From Dechloromonas denitrificans (GTDB lineage: Bacteria > Pseudomonadota > Gammaproteobacteria > Burkholderiales > Rhodocyclaceae), in contig NZ_LODL01000010.1 of the NCBI RefSeq assembly GCF_001551835.1, positions 570-64,569 on the forward strand: 64,000 nucleotides of DNA. Direction: 5' to 3'. Position numbers and translations under genes: made by a program. This document shows positions 1-8,499 of the stretch, piece by piece. Every line of letters starts with the position of its first letter. Position 1 is the first letter of the stretch. The notes below the pieces were generated by a model. That model did not search any database. It was not told the DNA's origin and saw nothing but the letters and a program-made list of their open reading frames with translations.

Positions 1-981
1 GATATCGGCCTGGCCGAAGCCTACCTCGACGGTCATTGGGATTCGCCCGACATCAGCGGCCTGCTAGCCCTGCTGGCGCGCAACCGCGCGGTACTGAAGA
101 AGGCCGTCTATGGCTCCTGGCGCAACCTGCTGGCGGCCCGCGTCCGGCATTGGCTGAACCGCAACAGCCGGGCCGGCAGCAAGCGCAACATCATGGCCCA
201 CTACGATCTGGGCAACGATTTCTATGAGCAGTGGCTCGACCCGAGCATGAGCTATTCGTCAGCCATCTACCGCGCCGTGGATGACGGTTCGCTGGTCAGC
301 GCCCAGCACGCCAAGTACCGCCGCATCCTGCGGCGCCTGAAGGCCGGGCCGGGGCAGCGGGTGCTCGAAATCGGCTGCGGCTGGGGCGGTTTCGCCGAAC
401 TGGCGGTGCAGGATGGCTTGCAGGTGACCGGCCTGACCCTGTCGCCGGCCCAGCTCGCCTGGGCGCAAAAGCGCGTACCGCAGGCCGACCTGCGCCTGCA
501 GGATTACCGCGACACCGAGGAGCGGTTCGATCACGTCGTTTCCATCGAAATGTTCGAGGCGGTCGGCGAGCGCTTCTGGCCGGATTATTTCAGGACCGTC
601 GCCAAAGCGCTGCAGCCGGGCGGCAAGGCGGTGATCCAGAGCATCACCATTCGTGACGACCTGTTCGCCAGCTATCGCAAGGGCACCGACTTCATCCAGC
701 AGTACGTCTTCCCGGGCGGCATGCTGCCGTCGCGCACCGCCTTCCGCGAAGCCGCCGCCCGGCAGGGGCTGGCCGTGCGCAACGAATACGCCTTCGGCCT
801 CGACTACGCCCGCACGCTGGTCGAATGGCGACTGGCCTTCGAGCGGCGCTGGCCGGAAATCCAGAAACTCGGTTTCGACGAGCATTTCCGCCGCTTGTGG
901 CGTCTCTATCTTTGCTACTGCGAGGCCGGCTTCCTGGCCGGAAACATCGATGTCGTCCAGTTCGAACTCACCCATGCTTGA
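1..981 (+). CDS. cfa: Cyclopropane-fatty-acyl-phospholipid synthase family methyltransferase (5' partial)
   Basis: The reading frame is open from base 1, so the N-terminus lies outside the window; 326 residues are visible. It transfers the SAM methyl group onto a double bond of phospholipid acyl chains (cyclopropane or related products). Seen: the family segment YDLGNDFYEQWLD followed by SMSYSSA, and the SAM-binding LEIGCGWGGF. The upstream part (AYLDGHWDS, NRNSRAGSKRNI) matches the substrate-binding N-terminal region of this family. It is the first visible gene of a tightly packed cluster; its stop overlaps the next start at 974. In other proteobacteria similar clusters (Cfa-like enzyme, DUF3833, SDR, NTF2-like) sit with RpoE/ChrR singlet-oxygen regulators, and Cfa paralogs there make furan fatty acids. 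Which chemistry applies here cannot be decided. Confidence 0.93.
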   Translation, partial: DIGLAEAYLDGHWDSPDISGLLALLARNRAVLKKAVYGSWRNLLAARVRHWLNRNSRAGSKRNIMAHYDLGNDFYEQWLDPSMSYSSAIYRAVDDGSLVSAQHAKYRRILRRLKAGPGQRVLEIGCGWGGFAELAVQDGLQVTGLTLSPAQLAWAQKRVPQADLRLQDYRDTEERFDHVVSIEMFEAVGERFWPDYFRTVAKALQPGGKAVIQSITIRDDLFASYRKGTDFIQQYVFPGGMLPSRTAFREAAARQGLAVRNEYAFGLDYARTLVEWRLAFERRWPEIQKLGFDEHFRRLWRLYLCYCEAGFLAGNIDVVQFELTHA

Positions 982-1537
982 GCCGGCAGCAGTCGAGTCC
1001 GCCGGTCGACGGCCGGAAAGGGGCAAAAAGCCGCTGAGCGCCACCCGGCGCGCCGTGCTGCTGGCGCTGGCGGCGGCACCCTTCGCCGCCTTGGCGAACA
1101 GCGACCCGACAGCCAGCCTGCAACGCTGGGGCAGCGGCGAATTCCGCCGCTTCGGCTTCCTCGTCTACGAAGCGACGCTGTGGGCGACCGACGACCCGCA
1201 ACGACCACCGCTGGCGCTGAAGCTGACCTACAAGCGCAGCCTTGCCGGGCAGGCGATTGCCGAGGCCAGCGTCAAGGAAATCCGCAATCTGGGGCGAACT
1301 GACGAGGCCAGCCTGCAACGCTGGGGGGCGGCGATGGCGCGGCTGTTTCCCGACGTCAAGGCGGGCGATCACATCATCGGCCAATACACGCCCGAGGCGG
1401 CTCGCTTCTACTTCAACGGCCGCCTGTTGGGCAGTATCGACGAGCCGGCTTTCGCGCAGGCGTTCTTTGCCATCTGGCTCGACCCGAAGACCAGTGCGCC
1501 CGAACTCAGGGCGGCTTTGCTGCAGCGGGTGGGGTGA
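974..1537 (+). CDS. Chalcone-isomerase-like periplasmic protein
   Basis: 187-residue protein. The N-terminus has twin Arg (SATRRAVLLALAAAP) followed by a hydrophobic stretch and ALA cleavage-like site near residue 40, so export is likely, possibly by Tat. The mature part (FGFLVYEATLW, LKLTYKRSLAGQAIAEAS, FYFNGRLLGSI) resembles the chalcone-isomerase-like fold (Chalcone_3 type), which in bacteria is mostly non-enzymatic and may bind fatty acids. The ATG at 974 overlaps the cfa stop by 8 bases, and the stop codon shares one base with the MFS start (TGATG), so the genes are translationally coupled. A copy of the 33-bp dispersed repeat lies in frame at its N-terminus (999-1031). The family assignment is from recognition only. 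Confidence 0.8.
   Translation: MLEPAAVESAGRRPERGKKPLSATRRAVLLALAAAPFAALANSDPTASLQRWGSGEFRRFGFLVYEATLWATDDPQRPPLALKLTYKRSLAGQAIAEASVKEIRNLGRTDEASLQRWGAAMARLFPDVKAGDHIIGQYTPEAARFYFNGRLLGSIDEPAFAQAFFAIWLDPKTSAPELRAALLQRVG
999..1031 (+). repeat. 33-bp dispersed repeat, copy 1 (in coding sequence)
   Basis: Variant core CCGCCGGTCGAC, 11 variable bases, GGC, then AAAAAGC. It has the same length and spacing as the other copies and is read in frame inside the exported protein at 974-1537. Confidence 0.45.
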
Positions 1538-2796
1538 TGCCAGGCCTGCGGCCGGCCGCGCCTGGCGCCACCATGACCACCGCCCGCGTCCTCGCCTACG
1601 GCCTGCTCGGCCTGCCGCTCGCCTTCGCCGCCTTGCCGATCTACGTCCATGTGCCGCGCTATTACGCCGAAACGGCGGGCATGGAGCTGGCGCTGCTCGG
1701 TTTCATCCTGCTCGGCGCCCGCCTGCTCGATGCCGGCATCGATCCCTGGCTGGGCTGGCTGGCCGACCGGGTCTCGCGGCGGCGCATGGTGGGGCTGGCC
1801 TTGCTGCCCTTCGGGCTCGGTTTCGTTGCCTTGCTCAACCCGCCGGCCGAGCAGGCCGGGCCGTGGTTGCTCGCTTCGCTGGCCCTGACTTATCTTGGCT
1901 TCTCCGCCGCTACCGTTGCCTATCAGGCCTGGGGGGCGGATGTCGGCGTCGATTCGGCGCTGCGCACCCGCCTGACCGCGGCTCGCGAAGGTTTCGGGCT
2001 GCTCGGCGTGGTCCTTGCCGCCGCCTTGCCGACATTGCTGGCCGGTACGTTGAACGAAGGCATTGCCCGGCTCAGCTGGATCTTGCCGCCCCTGTTGCTG
2101 ATCGCCGCGGCGACCACCTTTTCGCGGGTCGGCGTCGGCCGGCCGCTGGCGGCATCCGGGGAGCGGCTGTTGCCCAGCCTGCGCCGGGTTGTGGCCGATA
2201 TCGCCTTTCGCCGGCTGTTGCTGGTCTTTGTCGCCAACGGCATCGCTGCGGCGCTGCCGGCCACGCTGTTCCTGTTCTTCGTCGCCGATGTGCTGCAGCT
2301 GGAAAAGGCGAGCGGGCCGCTGCTGGCTGTGTATTTCGTCGCCGGCGCCGCCTCCTTGCCGCTCTGGGTCCGGCTGGCCGGGCGTTACGGCCGGGTCGCC
2401 GCCTGGTTGGCGGCGATGCTCCTTTCCATCCTGGCCTTTGCCGGCGCCAGCCAGCTCGGCAGCGGCGACCTGTGGCCTTTCGCCGCCATCTGCATCGCTT
2501 CCGGCCTGGCGCTGGGGGCGGATCTCGCCTTGCCGGCGGCGATTGCCGCCGATCTCGGCGAGCGGCAGGGGCAGGCGGGCGCCTGCTTCGGGGTCTGGAA
2601 CTTCATTGCCAAACTCAATCTGGCGCTTGCCGCCGGGCTTGCCCTGCCTCTGCTCGGCGGTCTCGGCTATGTGCCGGGCAGCGGCAGCGGCCTGGGCGCG
2701 CTGACTTTCGCCTACGCCTTGCTGCCGCTCGCCTTCAAGGCGCTGGCCGGTGTGCTGCTTTGGCGCTGGCGCCATTCCCTGGAGCTTCAATCATGA
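1537..2796 (+). CDS. MFS transporter (GPH/sugar-cation symporter-like)
   Basis: 419-residue integral membrane protein with about 12 hydrophobic segments. The loop DPWLGWLADRVSRRRM (residues about 70-85) is the conserved D-P-x-x-G-x-x-x-D signature of the glycoside-pentoside-hexuronide:cation symporter (MFS_2) branch. ATG 1537 overlaps the upstream stop; a GTG at 1534 and an ATG at 1573 are alternatives. Substrate unknown. In this lipid-modification cluster it is more plausibly a lipid- or effector-related carrier than a sugar importer, but that is inference from context only. Confidence 0.87.
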   Translation: MPGLRPAAPGATMTTARVLAYGLLGLPLAFAALPIYVHVPRYYAETAGMELALLGFILLGARLLDAGIDPWLGWLADRVSRRRMVGLALLPFGLGFVALLNPPAEQAGPWLLASLALTYLGFSAATVAYQAWGADVGVDSALRTRLTAAREGFGLLGVVLAAALPTLLAGTLNEGIARLSWILPPLLLIAAATTFSRVGVGRPLAASGERLLPSLRRVVADIAFRRLLLVFVANGIAAALPATLFLFFVADVLQLEKASGPLLAVYFVAGAASLPLWVRLAGRYGRVAAWLAAMLLSILAFAGASQLGSGDLWPFAAICIASGLALGADLALPAAIAADLGERQGQAGACFGVWNFIAKLNLALAAGLALPLLGGLGYVPGSGSGLGALTFAYALLPLAFKALAGVLLWRWRHSLELQS

Positions 2797-3314
2797 AACT
2801 GTTCGCTGCTGTGCTGTTTTCCCTTGGCCTGACCGCCTGTGCTTCGACCGGCGTCGAGCAATACCGGGCCGAACAACCGGCCCTCGACCTGAAGACCTAC
2901 CTGAACGGCCGGCTGGAGGCCTGGGGCATGTTCCAGGGCCGCTCCGGCGAGGTCAAGAAACGCTTCCATGTCGTCATCGATGCGCAGTGGAAGGGCGATA
3001 CCGGCGTTCTCGATGAAAACTTCAAGTGGTCGGATGGCTCGACCTCGCGCCGGGTGTGGACCCTGACCAAGCAAGCCGATGGCAGCTTCCGCGGTACGGC
3101 CGACGACGTGGTCGGCGAGGCGATCGGCGAAGTCTCCGGCAACGCGCTGCGCTGGCGCTACGTGCTGGCTCTGCCGGTGGACGGCAAGGTCTACAACGTC
3201 GATTTCGACGACTGGATGTTCCTGATCGACGACAAGGTGATGCTGAACCGCTCCTACATGTCGAAATGGGGCTTCAGTCTGGGCGAAGTGACGCTGAGCT
3301 TCATCAAGCGATGA
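2793..3314 (+). CDS. DUF3833-type outer-membrane lipoprotein
   Basis: 173 residues beginning with a lipoprotein signal (MKLFAAVLFSLGLTAC, lipobox LTAC, Cys16). The mature part has the pattern YLNGRLEAWGMFQGRSGEV, FKWSDGSTSRRVW, DDWMFLIDDKVMLNRSYMSKWGF, which I recognise as the DUF3833 family. Function is not known; the family is repeatedly found next to Cfa-like enzymes. Its ATG overlaps the MFS stop by four bases and its stop overlaps the SDR start (ATGA), so it belongs to the same transcript. Confidence 0.85.
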   Translation: MKLFAAVLFSLGLTACASTGVEQYRAEQPALDLKTYLNGRLEAWGMFQGRSGEVKKRFHVVIDAQWKGDTGVLDENFKWSDGSTSRRVWTLTKQADGSFRGTADDVVGEAIGEVSGNALRWRYVLALPVDGKVYNVDFDDWMFLIDDKVMLNRSYMSKWGFSLGEVTLSFIKR

Positions 3315-4066
3315 ACCCGACCATCACCGATTGGCCCGGCAAGCGTGTCTGGCTGGTTGGCGCCTCGTCCGGCATCGGTGCCGCCATCGCCCGCGAACTG
3401 GCCGGGCGCGGGGCGCGGCTGGCGCTCTCGGCGCGCCGGGCCGACAAGCTGCAGGCTCTGGCGATTGCCGATGCGCTGGTGCTGCCCTGCGACGCCACCG
3501 ACAGCGCCAGCCTGGCCGCTGCCCGAAAAAGCCTGCTGGCGGCCTGGGGCGGCATCGATCTGGTGGTCTATCTGGCCGGCGACTACGTGCCGATGGGCGC
3601 CGACAACTTCGATCTGGCGCTGGCCGAGCAGGTGCTGGCGGTCAATTTCAACGGCGCCTTGCGCCTCGCCGCGACCGTGTTGCCCGACCTCCAGGCCGGT
3701 GGCGGCATTGCGTTCGTGGCCAGCGTCGCCGGCTATCGCGGCCTGCCCAAGGCGCTGTGCTACGGGCCGGGCAAGGCGGCGCTGATCCATTTTGCCGAAG
3801 TGCTGCACCTCGATCTGGCCCCAAAGGGAATCGGCGTCTGGGTGATCAACCCCGGCTTCGTCGCCACCCAGCTGACGGCGAAGAACGATTTCGCGATGCC
3901 GGCGCTGCTGACGCCGGAGCAGGCGGCGATTGCTGCGGTCGACGGCTTCAAATCGGCAAATTTCGAAATCCATTTCCCGAAGCGTTTCAGCCGCTTGATG
4001 AAGCTGCTGGCGCTGCTGCCCTACCGCTGGTATTTCCCGCTGATTCGCCGCTTGACCGGAGGCTGA
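3311..4066 (+). CDS. Short-chain dehydrogenase/reductase
   Basis: 251 residues, the usual length for classical SDRs. The cofactor loop is VWLVGASSGIGAAIAREL near residues 13-30. A catalytic Ser occurs in FVASVAGYRG, and the Tyr-x-x-x-Lys pair in CYGPGKAAL (about residues 155-159). It starts at an ATGA overlap with the DUF3833 gene, and one base separates its stop from the NTF2-like start. Substrate unknown. The C-terminal segment contains a copy of the dispersed repeat (3932-3964), read as IAAVDGFKSANF. Confidence 0.92.
   Translation: MNPTITDWPGKRVWLVGASSGIGAAIARELAGRGARLALSARRADKLQALAIADALVLPCDATDSASLAAARKSLLAAWGGIDLVVYLAGDYVPMGADNFDLALAEQVLAVNFNGALRLAATVLPDLQAGGGIAFVASVAGYRGLPKALCYGPGKAALIHFAEVLHLDLAPKGIGVWVINPGFVATQLTAKNDFAMPALLTPEQAAIAAVDGFKSANFEIHFPKRFSRLMKLLALLPYRWYFPLIRRLTGG
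3932..3964 (+). repeat. 33-bp dispersed repeat, copy 2 (in coding sequence)
   Basis: GCTGCGGTCGAC, 11 variable bases, GGC, AAATTTC. It lies in the 3' part of the SDR gene and is read in frame. Confidence 0.5.
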
Positions 4067-4067
4067 G

Positions 4068-4490
4068 ATGAACCTCGACCCATTGATCCGTTTCTATCAC
4101 GAGCTTTCCCCGGAAAGCGTCGCCCGTTTTCCCGAGTTCTACAGCGCCAACGCCTACTTCAAGGACCCGTTCAACGAGGTGCGTGGCATCGGTGCCATCC
4201 AGGGCATCTTCAGTCACATGTTCCAGCAGGTCGCCGAGCCGCGTTTCGTGGTCGTCGAACGGATGGTCGATGCCAGTGGTGCCATGCTGGTCTGGGAGTT
4301 TTTCTATCGGGTCCGGCTGTGGGGCAAGGGCCAGGCCCAGGTCATGCGCGGTGTCTCGCACCTGAAATTCGATGCCGACGGCAAGGTCTGCTACCACCGT
4401 GACTACTGGGATACCGCCGAAGAGCTCTATATGAAGCTGCCCGCTCTCGGCATGCTGATGCGCGGTCTGCGCCGGATGCTGGCAGCCTGA
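4068..4490 (+). CDS. NTF2-like/SnoaL-like protein
   Basis: 140 residues, typical of a single alpha+beta NTF2-like barrel. Recognisable pieces are IRFYHELSPESV, AYFKDPFNEVRG, and a C-terminal FDADGKVCYHRDYWD, where the His-Arg-Asp-Tyr-Trp pattern is typical for this subfamily. Members of this subfamily accompany SDR, DUF3833 and Cfa genes in sigma-E/ChrR-type clusters. Start ATG 4068 follows a GGAGG-like site (accggaggctgag). Molecular role unknown; it could bind or isomerise a small hydrophobic ligand. Confidence 0.85.
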   Translation: MNLDPLIRFYHELSPESVARFPEFYSANAYFKDPFNEVRGIGAIQGIFSHMFQQVAEPRFVVVERMVDASGAMLVWEFFYRVRLWGKGQAQVMRGVSHLKFDADGKVCYHRDYWDTAEELYMKLPALGMLMRGLRRMLAA

Positions 4491-4560
4491 GACTTCGGAT
4501 TATCCGTATTGCGTTGGCTCGGGCTTGGCCCTACAGTGGCCGTGCCGTCCGGCACAAAAA

Positions 4561-4566
4561 TATAAT
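4561..4566 (+). promoter_or_regulatory. Possible -10 element for the chemoreceptor gene
   Basis: A perfect TATAAT follows an A-rich stretch 57 bases before the ATG at 4623. I see no convincing -35 at 17-18 bases, so only the -10 is proposed. Confidence 0.3.
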
Positions 4567-4622
4567 GCGACGTCTCCTCCACCAGCGAGGGCGCGATCGC
4601 TCCAGTGGAGCGCGAGACAATC

Positions 4623-6251
4623 ATGGGTTTTCTGAATTTCGGCAGTTTGAAAGGGCGCCTGACCTTGTCGGTGCTCGTTGCGTTGATCGGGCTGATCCTG
4701 CTCGGCAGCTTCCAGGCCGTGCATCTGCGCAGCCAGTTGCTGACCGACCGCAAGGCAACGCTGCAGGCGGCCATCGATATTGCACTGAGCATGGTCAAGG
4801 ATCTGCAGGCGCAGGAAGCGAAGGGCGAACTGACCCGGGAGCAGGCCCAGAAGCATGCCAAGGACGTGCTGCGCAGCATGCGCTACGCCGGCACTGAATA
4901 TTTCTACATCTACGACAGCAAGGGCATGGGCGTCATGCACCCGGTGCGCCCCGAGTATGTCGGCAAGAGCCACTGGGATCGCCAGGACAAGAGCGGCGCC
5001 TACACGGTGCGCAACCTGGTCAAGACGGCACTCGACAAGACGGTCTATGTCCAGACGATGACGGCCAAACCGGGCAGCGAGGTGCAGGTGCCGAAGCTGC
5101 AGAACCTGGTGCATTTCGAACCCTGGGACTGGGTGATCGGGACCGGACTCTATATCGACGACCTCGATGCCATTTTCTACCAGCAGTTGCGCGAAGTGGC
5201 GCTGGTCATCGCCCTGCTGCTGCTCTCGGTCGGTGCCGTTGCCTGGTGGATGGCGCGCGCCATCCTGGCCCAGATCGGCGGCGAGCCGGCCGATGCCGTG
5301 GCGACCATGAGCAAGGTGGCGGCGGGCGACCTGACGGTGTCGCTGAACACCGCCAACCCGAAGAGCCTGCTCGGCGAACTCGATCACCTGGTGCAGGCCT
5401 TGCGCCAGATGATGCAGGAAATCAGCCGCAACGCCGGCCAGGTCACCCGCTCGGCGCAGGAGATTGCCGAGACCTCGGCCAAGGTCGCCGACTCCGCTTC
5501 GGCGCAGACCGAAGCGACGCAGACGATGGCGGCGGCGATGGAGGAGCTGACGGTATCGATCAACCACGTTTCGGACAATGCGGGCGAAACCGAACGCTTC
5601 GCCAGCGGCGCCGCCGAACTGGCGATCCAGGGTGAGCGCAGCGTCGAGGTAGTGGCCGGCAACATCGCGACGATGGCCGGCCGGGTCGGCGACGCGGCGC
5701 AGCAGGTGCGCAGCCTGTCGGCCAACACCCAGGAAGTGGCGCGGATGGCGGCGGTGATCAAGGACATTGCCGGGCAGACCAATCTATTGGCCTTGAATGC
5801 GGCGATCGAGGCGGCGCGGGCTGGCGAGCAGGGTCGCGGCTTTGCCGTGGTGGCCGACGAAGTGCGCGTGCTGGCCGAGCGTACCGAAAAGGCGACGCAG
5901 GAAATCGCCGGCGTCGTCGACCGCATCCAGAACGAAACCGTCAATGCCGCCAAGGTCATGGACGACGCGCTGCCGGCTGCCGAAAAGGCCCGGACGACGG
6001 CCGGCGAAACCAGCGAACTGCTGCATCGCATCGCCGAGGGCTCGCGCTCGGCGCAGAACCTGGTCCGCGATGTTGCTGCCTCGACGCGCGAACAGAGCGA
6101 AGCCAGCACCTCGCTGGCCCAGGAAGTGGAGCATATTGCCAACCAGGTCGAAGCGACCGGGGTCAGCATGAACATCACCGCCGAGGCGGCCCGTTCGCTG
6201 CTCGCCACCGCCCAGTCGCTGAAAACGGCGACCGAGCGTTTCCGGGTCTAA
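4623..6251 (+). CDS. Methyl-accepting chemotaxis protein with single Cache sensor
   Basis: 542 residues. TM1 is at about 12-32. The periplasmic region holds a small Cache domain ([33 protein letters not shown]), consistent with sensing small organic acids. TM2 ([16 protein letters not shown]) is followed by HAMP and a long coiled signalling domain with the conserved hairpin tip [20 protein letters not shown] and [15 protein letters not shown]. It signals to CheA/CheW, which are not in this window. ATG 4623 is preferred over GTG 4605 because GGAG lies at 4607-4610 upstream of it. It is a free-standing gene closed by a strong terminator. Ligand unknown. Confidence 0.95.
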   Translation: MGFLNFGSLKGRLTLSVLVALIGLILLGSFQAVHLRSQLLTDRKATLQAAIDIALSMVKDLQAQEAKGELTREQAQKHAKDVLRSMRYAGTEYFYIYDSKGMGVMHPVRPEYVGKSHWDRQDKSGAYTVRNLVKTALDKTVYVQTMTAKPGSEVQVPKLQNLVHFEPWDWVIGTGLYIDDLDAIFYQQLREVALVIALLLLSVGAVAWWMARAILAQIGGEPADAVATMSKVAAGDLTVSLNTANPKSLLGELDHLVQALRQMMQEISRNAGQVTRSAQEIAETSAKVADSASAQTEATQTMAAAMEELTVSINHVSDNAGETERFASGAAELAIQGERSVEVVAGNIATMAGRVGDAAQQVRSLSANTQEVARMAAVIKDIAGQTNLLALNAAIEAARAGEQGRGFAVVADEVRVLAERTEKATQEIAGVVDRIQNETVNAAKVMDDALPAAEKARTTAGETSELLHRIAEGSRSAQNLVRDVAASTREQSEASTSLAQEVEHIANQVEATGVSMNITAEAARSLLATAQSLKTATERFRV

Positions 6252-6276
6252 CCGGCCGCTACGCCGAGCCAAAGAG

Positions 6277-6304
6277 ATGGGCGCCGGCAGGGCGCCCATT
6301 TTTT
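6277..6304 (+). terminator. Rho-independent terminator after the chemoreceptor
   Basis: Stem ATGGGCGCC / GGGCGCCCAT with a short loop, followed immediately by six T. It lies 25 bases past the chemoreceptor stop. Confidence 0.85.
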
Positions 6305-6337
6305 ATGCCTGATCCGCTGGCTTACCCGGCACCGGCT

Positions 6338-6370
6338 GAAAATGCCCGGTTTTTACCGGTCGACCGCCGG
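6338..6370 (-). repeat. 33-bp dispersed repeat, copy 3 (intergenic)
   Basis: Read on the minus strand: CCGGCGGTCGAC, 11 bases, GGG, CATTTTC. It sits between the chemoreceptor terminator and the end of the convergent K+ channel gene. Confidence 0.6.
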
Positions 6371-6381
6371 AATGAGCCGGC

Positions 6382-8073
6382 TCAGGACGACTTTGCGCCG
6401 AATAGCCGTTGCCACAGCCAACTGCCGCTGCTTTCCAGGCCGCTCAGCACGTAGTCGAGTTCATTGGCGTTTTCCAGCGTCAATTCAAGGTTGCGGCGGG
6501 CATCGAGCGGGCTGGCCAGCAACAGATGGTCGCCGGCGACCAGTTTGAACTCGGGGCCGGGCAGCAGGTGACAAACCGTGTCGCGTTCGATGAGCAGCAC
6601 GACCGCAGCCAGCGGCCGGCTGCGCTCGGTACCGTCGCGCAGGATGTCGTCGAGCCGGATCGTCCGCTCGCGCATCAGTGCCTGCCAGGCGGCCGGGGCC
6701 TCCGCAGCATTCAGGCGGCAGCCCCAGAGGGTCGGCGTGCGGCCGTCGCACAGTGCCTGCAGCCGTTCGACCAAGGCCCGGCTCCAGCTTTCGTCCTGAC
6801 TGTCCAAGGCGGCCAGAAAGCGGGCGAGAAGCGGCGTGGTCAGGATGGCGATTGCTTCCTGGGCGACGATGCGGCTCGGCACCATCGTGAAATCGGCGCC
6901 GTAGGCCTTGAACAGCGCGCTGTTGGCGGCATGGTTCTGGCGGGTGACGACGAAAAGCTCGGGTTTCAGTTCGCTGGCGGTGACGGCGATGGACAGGTTG
7001 TTCACGTCGTTGTCGCTGCCGGCGATGATGCCCGAGGCGGTGGCGATGCCGGCTTGGCGCAGGGTGCTCGCCTCGGTGCCATCGCCGACGATGCTGCAGT
7101 CGGCATCCGGCGCGCCGGGATCGATGATGGTCAGTCGGATGCCGGTTTGCTGCAGGCGCTCGGCCAGCGCGTGGCCGAAGCGGCCGTAGCCGCACAGGAT
7201 CCAGTGGCCGGCCGGCGGCCGGTGCGGTTCGGGAATCGGCGTTTCCGGCAGGCTGGTCAGCAGTTCGATCAGCCGGAAATGTTCCGGCGCGGTCACCGCC
7301 AGTGCCAGTTGCTCGGCGAAACGTTCGTAGGGGCTGATGATGTGATCGGTACCGAACGAGGCCATATTGGCTTTGACCGAGGGCGTGCGTGCGCGGGCGA
7401 TGACCGGGATGTCCGGGTTGAGCAGCCGGACGGCGATGGCAATGGCGAGATTGGCTTCCTCATCATTGGTCACGGCCAGTACGCCGCGGCATTTCGGATG
7501 CGTCAGCCCGGCCAGCAGCAGGTTGTCGGGTTGGCGGGCGTCGGCGGCGAGGGCCGGGGTGTCGGTCTTGAAGTCCTGGAGGTCGAGTTCCTGGACGCGC
7601 AATTCGTCCTTTTCGAGGACGACGAAGGCCTGGCCGATGTGGTCGAAACTGCGGCAGATCAGGTTGCCGGTTTCGCCGCAGCCGCTGATCAGGTAGAACG
7701 GCTCTTTCAGGCGGCGGACGCGGCGGGCGAAGCGGTTGGTGGTCAGCGTGTTCTGGAAGCCCTTGTCTTGGAGCAGCGCGATCAGCGTCACCACGGAATA
7801 CGACCAGCCGACGACGGTCAGGTAGATGCAGATGGTGACCCACAAGCGCTGGGCATCGGAAAAGGCATTGGGGATTTCGCCAAAGCCGATGGTCGTCGCC
7901 GTGTAGCTGATGAAATAGAAGGCGTGGAAGAAGCTGAGCGGGGCGGCCGGCCTGCCTTCGGCATCGACCCCGGGAACCAGCGTCAGGCCGATGACCGCGA
8001 TGCCATAGATGACGATGAGCAGGATAATCGGCGCCCGCATGCGCCGGAGGACGAGGAAGAAGGCGCTGTTCAC
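6382..8073 (-). CDS. Potassium channel with two TrkA-N (RCK) domains
   Basis: 563 residues. Two membrane helices flank a pore loop with selectivity filter TTIGFGE (GFG instead of the more common GYG). Two Rossmann-like RCK domains follow: ISGCGETGNLICRSF near residue 127 and ILCGYGRFGHALAERL near 295, each with the nucleotide-binding G-x-G-x-x-G. It likely forms a ligand-gated K+ pathway in the inner membrane. I choose GTG at 8073 because AGGAG lies six bases upstream; an in-frame TTG at 8079 is possible. The gene begins 10 bases after the small membrane protein gene (8083-8466), so the two are co-transcribed. Confidence 0.92.
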   Translation of the reverse strand: MNSAFFLVLRRMRAPIILLIVIYGIAVIGLTLVPGVDAEGRPAAPLSFFHAFYFISYTATTIGFGEIPNAFSDAQRLWVTICIYLTVVGWSYSVVTLIALLQDKGFQNTLTTNRFARRVRRLKEPFYLISGCGETGNLICRSFDHIGQAFVVLEKDELRVQELDLQDFKTDTPALAADARQPDNLLLAGLTHPKCRGVLAVTNDEEANLAIAIAVRLLNPDIPVIARARTPSVKANMASFGTDHIISPYERFAEQLALAVTAPEHFRLIELLTSLPETPIPEPHRPPAGHWILCGYGRFGHALAERLQQTGIRLTIIDPGAPDADCSIVGDGTEASTLRQAGIATASGIIAGSDNDVNNLSIAVTASELKPELFVVTRQNHAANSALFKAYGADFTMVPSRIVAQEAIAILTTPLLARFLAALDSQDESWSRALVERLQALCDGRTPTLWGCRLNAAEAPAAWQALMRERTIRLDDILRDGTERSRPLAAVVLLIERDTVCHLLPGPEFKLVAGDHLLLASPLDARRNLELTLENANELDYVLSGLESSGSWLWQRLFGAKSS

Positions 8074-8082
8074 GCGCAACTC

Positions 8083-8466
8083 CTAGCGACGCAGCATCAC
8101 GGTTTCGACAATGAGGATGATGACCGAGACGACGTTGGCGAAGAGGGCGCCGCCGGACAGCGAAACGACGCTGGAGGTGACATGGGCGGTCATGCCGACG
8201 CCGGTGACGTGTTCGGCAATGCCCCAGGTGAGGGCGGCGGCGATCAGCTGCAGGTCGGCGACCAGGCTGGTCGACAGGTGGATGGCGCCGATCTGGGTGC
8301 GGTCACCGAACTTGAGGGCGGTGGCGATCAGGCTGACGATCAGCGCGGCGGCCAGTTCGTAGACGTTGTGCAGTTCCGGCCGTTCGATGTCGCCGATGAA
8401 GAAACCGAAATTGAGGGTGGCGGCGAGGACGATGAAAAAACCGAATATGACCTTTTCCAGATTCAT
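8083..8466 (-). CDS. Small integral membrane protein partnered with the K+ channel
   Basis: 127 residues with three to four predicted membrane helices (start VIFGFFIVLAATLNFGFFIG; then ALIVSLIATALKFG; end ANVVSVIILIVETVML). Ribosome site GGGGGAGAGG precedes ATG 8466. I recognise it as a conserved protein seen next to TrkA-N channels in proteobacteria, but no biochemical function is known to me. The 9-base spacing suggests it helps assembly or gating of the channel (inference). Confidence 0.75.
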   Translation of the reverse strand: MNLEKVIFGFFIVLAATLNFGFFIGDIERPELHNVYELAAALIVSLIATALKFGDRTQIGAIHLSTSLVADLQLIAAALTWGIAEHVTGVGMTAHVTSSVVSLSGGALFANVVSVIILIVETVMLRR

Positions 8467-8499
8467 GGCCCTCTCCCCCTATTACATGTTGTTAGCGGC

